In this document: piece after piece, positions 56,484 to 64,000 of the stretch
How the letters are laid out: every line of letters starts with the position of its first letter
Position numbering within the stretch: position 1 is the first letter of the stretch
NCBI RefSeq assembly: GCF_900699765.1
Contig: NZ_CAADHO010000002.1
Coordinates: 558,001-622,000 of the forward strand
Reading direction: 5' to 3'
Length of the DNA stretch: 64,000 bases
From: Desulfoluna butyratoxydans
GTDB taxonomy: Bacteria > Desulfobacterota > Desulfobacteria > Desulfobacterales > Desulfolunaceae
Position numbers and translations under genes: made by a program
The notes under the pieces: generated by a model
Databases searched by the model: none
What the model was told of the DNA's origin: nothing
The model's input: the letters and a program-made list of their open reading frames with translations, nothing else

Positions 56484-58037
56484 TTAAAGGGGGATGTTGC
56501 CGTGCTTTTTGGGCGGCCGCATCTCACGTTTGGTGGAGCAGATCTCCAGGGCCTCCATGAGCCGGACCCGGCTCTCCGAGGGGACGATGACCGAGTCCAC
56601 ATAGCCCCGTTGGGCTGCCACGTACGGGTTTGAAAAGAGCTCCTGATACTCTTCCACCTTCTCCCGGCGCTTTTCATCGGGGTCCAGGGCGTCCTTGATC
56701 TCCCGGCGGTGGATGATGTTGGCCGCGCCTTCGGCACCCATGACCGCGATCTCTGCCGAGGGCCAGGCAAAGGCGAAGTCTGTGCCCAGGTGCTTGGAGC
56801 TCATGGCAATGTAGGCACCCCCGTAGTCTTTCCGGGTGATGAGCAGGAGCTTGGGCACGGTGGCTTCGGCGTAGCTCCAGAGCATCTTGGCGCCGTGGCG
56901 GATGATGCCTCCCCACTCCTGCTGGGTGCCCGGGAGAAACCCGGGAACGTCGGCAATGGTGAGGATGGGAATGTTGAAGGCATCGCAGAACCGGATAAAC
57001 CGGGCCGCCTTGTCCGATGCGTTGATATCCAGGCAGCCGGCCAGGACGTTGGGCTGGCTGGCGATGATGCCGATGCTTCGTCCCCCCAGGCGCGCAAAGC
57101 AGGTGATGATGTTGGGGGCGTAGGTCATGTGGGGCTCGAAGATGGAGCCTTCGTCCACGAGGTGGCGGATCACCGCGCGCATGTCGTAGGGGGCCGAGGG
57201 CGAATCCGGGATGATGGTGTCCAGCTCGGGAATGTAGCGGCGCCCGGAGTCCTCGCCCTTGATCAGGGGGGGATCCTCCATGTTGTTGGACGGCAGGTAG
57301 GAGAGGAGCTTTCGGATATCGCTGATGGCCTCGGTTTCGTCCTCGCAGGCAAAGTGACACACCCCGCTCTTGGTGGCGTGGGTGTCGGCTCCGCCCAGGG
57401 TCTCGAAGTCCACGTCTTCCCCGGTGACCGACTTGATCACTTCGGGGCCGGTGATGAACATGTGGCTTGTTTTTTTCACCATGAAGATGAAGTCGGTCAT
57501 GGCAGGCGAATAGACGGCGCCGCCCGCGGAGGGTCCCATGATGGCGGAGATCTGGGGGATGACCCCTGAGGCGGCGGAGTTTCGGAAGAAGATCTCCCCG
57601 AAGCCGGCCAGGGCGTCGATGCCCTCCTGGATGCGGGCACCGCCCGAGTCGTTGATACCCACAATGGGCACCCCGGACTTCATGGCCATGTCCATGACCT
57701 TGCAGATCTTCCGGGCCTGGACTTCGCCAAGGCTGCCCGCCCGGGAGGTGAAGTCCTGGGCATAGGCGTAGACCGGGCGACCGTCCACCAGACCGTAGCC
57801 GCAGACCACGCCGTCGCTGGCGATGGACACTTCCTCCATGCCGTAGTTGGTGCAGCGGTGGGTGGCGAACATGTCCACCTCCCGGAAGGTGTTCCGGTCG
57901 AAAAAGAGGTCCAACCGTTCTCGGGCCGTGAATTTGCCCTTGGCTTTGTGGGCTTCCACCGCTTTTTTGCCCCCCATCTGCATGATGAGGTGCTTTCGTT
58001 GTTTCAGATCGAGGATTTTATCGCTGACTTTTTTCAT
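56484..58037 (-). CDS. mmdA: Acyl-CoA decarboxylase/carboxylase carboxyltransferase subunit (MmdA/PccB-like)
   Basis: This 517-residue protein has two crotonase-like domains, the usual size of MmdA and PccB. Typical segments include AQDFTSRAGSLGEVQARKI, GINDSGGARIQEGIDALAGFGEIFFRN, GPSAGGAVYSPAMTDFIFM, DVPGFLPGTQQEWGGIIRHGAK and AYIAMSSKHLGTDFAFAWPSAEIAVMGAEGA. It transfers carboxyl between acyl-CoA and biotin. The OadB- and OadG-like genes upstream in the same direction point to methylmalonyl-CoA decarboxylation coupled to sodium export; propionyl-CoA carboxylation is the alternative. Operon order on the minus strand: OadG-like, OadB-like, mmdA, small subunit, biotin carrier. Confidence 0.92.
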   Translation of the reverse strand: MKKVSDKILDLKQRKHLIMQMGGKKAVEAHKAKGKFTARERLDLFFDRNTFREVDMFATHRCTNYGMEEVSIASDGVVCGYGLVDGRPVYAYAQDFTSRAGSLGEVQARKICKVMDMAMKSGVPIVGINDSGGARIQEGIDALAGFGEIFFRNSAASGVIPQISAIMGPSAGGAVYSPAMTDFIFMVKKTSHMFITGPEVIKSVTGEDVDFETLGGADTHATKSGVCHFACEDETEAISDIRKLLSYLPSNNMEDPPLIKGEDSGRRYIPELDTIIPDSPSAPYDMRAVIRHLVDEGSIFEPHMTYAPNIITCFARLGGRSIGIIASQPNVLAGCLDINASDKAARFIRFCDAFNIPILTIADVPGFLPGTQQEWGGIIRHGAKMLWSYAEATVPKLLLITRKDYGGAYIAMSSKHLGTDFAFAWPSAEIAVMGAEGAANIIHRREIKDALDPDEKRREKVEEYQELFSNPYVAAQRGYVDSVIVPSESRVRLMEALEICSTKREMRPPKKHGNIPL

Positions 58038-58227
58038 AATAGAACGTCTTTTCGCTCCTTGCGGTAGGCCTTCGGCGGGCCGCTTGTGTCAATACAAAGC
58101 TCCCTGTAAACTGGTTTACTTGCTCAACTGGGCCGAAAACCGTGGTTAGCCAACAGAAGGCAGGCCGGCCTGCGCCGCCTGCAAAAACCTGTGTGTCAAA
58201 CCCTGTTAGAGATGGGGGAAAAGCTTA

Positions 58228-58259
58228 GCCCCCGGCAGGATCGCCGGGGGCTTTTTTTT
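58228..58259. terminator. Hairpin between the OadB-like gene and mmdA
   Basis: GCCCCCGGC (58228-58236) and GCCGGGGGC (58243-58251) form a 9-bp stem with loop AGGATC. The T-run (58252-58259) is on the plus strand and overlaps the stop codon of the minus-strand OadB-like gene, so on the minus strand it is an A-run followed by the hairpin. It may lower expression past that gene or stop antisense transcription. Confidence 0.55.
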
Positions 58260-59385
58260 AACTGAGAAAACTCCAGAGAACTCCTGCACCGATGGCAGAG
58301 CCGATAACCCCGGAGATGTTGGGGGCCATGGCGTGCATGAGGAGAAAGTTCGTGGGGTCCTCCTGCTGGGCCACGGTGTGGACCACCCGGGCTGAGTCAG
58401 GCACAGCCGAGACGCCGGCAGCGCCGATGAGGGGGTTGATCTTCTCTTTGAGGAAGAGGTTCATGCCCTTGGCAAAGAGCAGGCCGCAGGCCGTGGCAAC
58501 GCCAAAGGAGAGGGCCCCCAGAACAAAGATACCGATGGACTCTTTGGTGAGGAAGATGTCCCCCTGGGTGCTCGCGCCCACGGTAATACCCAACAGGATG
58601 GTCACCGTGTCGATGACGGTGTTGCGTGCGGCTTCGGCCAGGCGCTCGGTGACGGTGGCCTCCTTCAGGAGGTTCCCGAGGAAGAGCATGCCCAGAAGGG
58701 GCAGGGCGGCCGGGGCCAGCAGGCAGCTTAAGATCAGTCCGACAATGGGAAAGATGATGCGCTCTTTTTTGGAGACCTTTCGGGGCTCCCGCATCTTCAC
58801 GAGGCGTTCCTTCTTGGTGGTGAGGAGCTTCATGATGGGGGGCTGGATCACCGGGACCAGGGCCATGTAGGAGTAAGCCGCGATGGCAATGGGGCCGATG
58901 AGCTTGGGCGCCAGCTTGGAGGTGAGGAAGATGGCCGTGGGGCCGTCCGCACCGCCGATGATGCCGATGGAAGCGGCCTCTCCGGGACCGAACCCGAGCA
59001 TGAGGGCTCCCAGGAAGGTGATGAAGATACCCGCCTGGGCCGCGGCTCCCAGCAGCATGAGAGAGGGCCGGGCCAGCATGGTGGAAAAGTCGGTCATGGC
59101 GCCGATGCCCATGAAGATCAGGGGCGGGTAGATGCCCTTGGTCACCCCGTAGTAGAGGTAGCTGAGGACACTGCCCTCTTCGTAGATACTGAGCCCCATG
59201 CCGTGGATGACGGGGATGTTGCCCATGAGAATCCCGAAACCGATGGGCACTAGGAGCAGGGGCTCGTAGTGCTTGGCGATGCCGAGGTAAATAAAGAGGG
59301 AGCCCACGCAGAGCATGATGATCTGGCGGTAGTCCACCAGGGCGAACCCGGTGTTGTTTAAAAACTGTAAAAACAGATCTTCCAT
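58258..59385 (-). CDS. oadB: Sodium-translocating decarboxylase beta subunit (OadB/GcdB/MmdB-like)
   Basis: This 375-residue integral membrane protein has about 10-11 hydrophobic segments. The family hallmark GGADGPTAIFLTSKLAP (near 145) is intact; its Asp takes part in sodium and proton movement. The C-terminal part keeps GAAGVSAVPDSARVV and NFLLMHAMAPNISGVIGSAIGAGV. It decarboxylates carboxy-biotin and exports sodium ions. The ATG at 59385 begins a typical MEDLFLQFL amphipathic start. It lies between the OadG-like gene and mmdA. Confidence 0.93.
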   Translation of the reverse strand: MEDLFLQFLNNTGFALVDYRQIIMLCVGSLFIYLGIAKHYEPLLLVPIGFGILMGNIPVIHGMGLSIYEEGSVLSYLYYGVTKGIYPPLIFMGIGAMTDFSTMLARPSLMLLGAAAQAGIFITFLGALMLGFGPGEAASIGIIGGADGPTAIFLTSKLAPKLIGPIAIAAYSYMALVPVIQPPIMKLLTTKKERLVKMREPRKVSKKERIIFPIVGLILSCLLAPAALPLLGMLFLGNLLKEATVTERLAEAARNTVIDTVTILLGITVGASTQGDIFLTKESIGIFVLGALSFGVATACGLLFAKGMNLFLKEKINPLIGAAGVSAVPDSARVVHTVAQQEDPTNFLLMHAMAPNISGVIGSAIGAGVLWSFLS

Positions 59386-59548
59386 AAGTTGTCTATGTCT
59401 TCATGAGGCGGCGGATCGCCGGAACGTGACGGTCGGCGGGCGCGTTCTCATCCTTCGCTTTTTAGCAACGGCGACCGGCAGGGGCCGTGCGTTGCGGGAT
59501 TGGTCTCGGGTCGGGCGGTGCGGGCAAAGGGCCCTTCAGTGGCCCGGG

Positions 59549-59983
59549 CTACTTGGCCGCAGATTCTTCCCAGGTAAAGAGGTTGCGCACCTCTTTTTTC
59601 AGCAGGCCCACCTCAAGGAACTGGCGAACCATCTTTTCCGGGGGCGGGTTGGTGATGCCCCGGCCTTCGGCAAAACGGATGAGCCCTTTGAGGCTGAAGC
59701 TCTCCCCTAAGAAGGGGGTGAGACGCTTGTAGCGGGCCGCCTCCAGCTCCAGGCTGGGGGTCAGGAGGGACGCCACCTGTTTCTCTTTTTCGCGGCCCAT
59801 AAAGAATTGACGTATGTTGAGGCGCAATTGGTCCCGGTTCTCGATAAACTCAAGAATTTTATGGATGCGGGAAATGGCCAGGGCCAGGATGACGAGACAG
59901 GAAAAGACGATAATGATGCCTGCCAGGGCCATGTTCCAGCCGTTGTGTGCAGAAACCTGTTCAATAAGTGTCGCAATCTGCAT
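59549..59983 (-). CDS. OadG-like membrane subunit with a C-terminal extension
   Basis: This 144-residue protein has one N-terminal membrane helix (about 18-38, ALAGIIIVFSCLVILALAISRIH), in line with the gamma subunit (OadG) or delta subunit (MmdD) that anchors the complex. Instead of the Pro-rich tail of OadG it continues with a helical part that contains LRLNIRQFFMGREKEKQ and FSLKGLIRFAEGRGITNPPPEKMVRQFL. It is the first gene of the decarboxylase operon and is followed 163 bases later by the OadB-like gene. The tail may bind the carrier or the transferase; this is inference. Confidence 0.78.
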   Translation of the reverse strand: MQIATLIEQVSAHNGWNMALAGIIIVFSCLVILALAISRIHKILEFIENRDQLRLNIRQFFMGREKEKQVASLLTPSLELEAARYKRLTPFLGESFSLKGLIRFAEGRGITNPPPEKMVRQFLEVGLLKKEVRNLFTWEESAAK

Positions 59984-60576
59984 CTGTTACTCTCCGAAAA
60001 TGTTGGTCCCGAGGCGCCTCATGCATATGAGAGCACATGATGTGCATCGGGTGTTGATGCGTGTATTCCAGGGGCCTATGCCTCGTGGCGGGTCTCTCGC
60101 TGGGGTAACATCCTGTATCTGTGATGTATCATTGAGGGGGTCCGTCCGTTATCCTGGAGGTGATCAGGCCTTTTGTGAGGTCACAGGTAAAAGTAAGCAT
60201 ATTGCGTGCCAATGTAAATCCGGACACGATAAAAAAATGGCTCGACGGGAACCGGGGCGGAGAGGTGCAAGGGTTATACGTTTCTTGAGACGCAAAACCA
60301 GATCGTGTTCATGCCGGGCAGGGGAAAGGTCCGGGGGCCGAGGAGGGATGTGAAGAATAGTCGCGATCGCTGCAATGTGCGGGGATCGATTCAGTGCCTG
60401 CAGGTGTGCTGAGACGCCGATCCGGAAAAACGTTCCTGAACAGGTCTATAGTATACTCGCAAGCAGCAGGTAACATCAACGCCCTTGGTGCAATAACTCA
60501 GAATCGATGCCTGCGGGGGGATGGGAGCGGTGCCATGTTGCCCGGATAGCTTTTTGAGTGAATTTTTACTTTAAAG

Positions 60577-60659
60577 GCAGATGTGATTTGACCCGAGGAA
60601 CGAGGGGCAAAACACATCTGCTATCTGCTTTTAATGTGGCATACCTTGCCGCCGGAGGC
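60577..60659. repeat. Intergenic hairpin element 10 (right arm only)
   Basis: GCAGATGTG (60577-60585) pairs with CACATCTGC (60613-60621), around CCC/GGG and the loop GAGGAACGA (60595-60603). Box GCCGCCGGAGGC (60648-60659) follows with eight T. The orientation is the same as the right arms of elements 1, 5 and 6, and it again faces the 3' end of a minus-strand gene. Confidence 0.8.
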
Positions 60660-60736
60660 TTTTTTTTGAGCTGAATAGTTGCACTTTTCGAACGGTTGGC
60701 CCCGGCAGAGCCGCCGGAAGCCCTGCCACAAACAAC

Positions 60737-60770
60737 GAAGCCGCCCTTTCCAGTGGAAAAGGGCGGCTTC
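60737..60770. terminator. Hairpin after the PfaA-like gene
   Basis: GAAGCCGCCCTTTC and GAAAAGGGCGGCTTC arms give a stem of about 13 bp near the 3' end of the minus-strand PfaA-like gene (stop at 60820). A stem close in sequence (GCCGCCCTTTCC) occurs at 9601-9635. Confidence 0.65.
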
Positions 60771-60819
60771 AATGGGTCCCCCGGAGCCGCAGGGTGTGGC
60801 TCCGGGGTGTTTATCCTGA

Positions 60820-64000
<3,181 letters not shown>

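Larger units (their letters stand above)
59984..60819. other. Intergenic region between decarboxylase operon and PfaA-like gene
   Basis: No gene supported in the 835 bases. The part 59984-60200 should hold the decarboxylase promoter (minus strand). Hairpin element 10 (60577-60659), a box-like stretch (CCCCGGCAGAGCCGCCGG near 60701) and a terminator-like hairpin (60737-60770) lie toward the PfaA-like gene. Confidence 0.5.

Noticed and set aside
22194-60667. Right arms of the hairpin elements as simple terminators of the adjacent genes
   Set aside because: The T-run lies on the strand opposite to the neighbouring gene, so it cannot serve as its normal terminator. It could only stop transcription entering from the other side.

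Overview
The window looks like chromosomal DNA of a GC-rich, anaerobic, lactate-oxidising sulfate reducer of the Desulfobacterota (Desulfobacterales, possibly near Desulfoluna). The basis is a fused LutB/CCG lactate dehydrogenase subunit next to LutC, a single-chain pyruvate:ferredoxin oxidoreductase, a LctP lactate permease, a GlcD/GlcF pair with a sigma-54 two-component system, a sodium-pumping acyl-CoA decarboxylase cluster and a PfaA-type polyunsaturated-fatty-acid synthase. The taxonomic call is an inference from gene content.

Region 1 (0.6-21.7 kb) is a lactate-to-acetyl-CoA locus. A FadR/LldR-type repressor diverges from lutC-lutB, with two overlapping-type operators placed at the -10 of the lut promoter. 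por, a minus-strand phasin-like gene and a Dabb gene follow. Then come a minus-strand sigma-54 response regulator and hybrid histidine kinase (LurR-like), and a plus-strand block of lactate permease, glcD and glcF. Lactate enters by the permease, is oxidised by LutBC or GlcDF, and pyruvate goes to Por. No pta or ackA is present here.

Region 2 (21.7-40.4 kb) is a mosaic of mostly single-gene minus-strand units: HD-GYP, dus, a phytochelatin-synthase-like protease, recD2 and sbcDC. It is broken by a plus-strand run of a dienoyl-CoA isomerase-like gene, rimO, a polyprenyl synthase, an exported protein and a tRNA-Val. The minus-strand units are separated by a family of intergenic elements. Each element has a box related to GCCTCCGGCGGC facing the gene, a variable long hairpin whose apical loop is TGAGGAACGAA, and a second small hairpin. 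At least eleven copies or fragments lie in the window. This is the strongest candidate for something undescribed.

Region 3 (40.4-53.3 kb) holds a chemoreceptor, birA, a TetR regulator, an FAD-dependent dehydrogenase with a clear palindromic operator, a SulP transporter, an acyl-ACP thioesterase, an acyl-CoA synthetase and a methylenetetrahydrofolate-reductase-like gene. Three small genes of 57-59 codons also have good ribosome binding sites.

Region 4 (54.2-64 kb) holds a biotin-dependent sodium-pumping acyl-CoA (probably methylmalonyl-CoA) decarboxylase: OadG-like, OadB-like, MmdA-like, a 66-residue small subunit, and a biotin carrier with an OadA-like domain that has lost its metal ligands. 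The window ends inside a PfaA-like gene (ACP-ACP-KR-DH) in which both visible ACP repeats have Thr where the phosphopantetheine Ser is expected.
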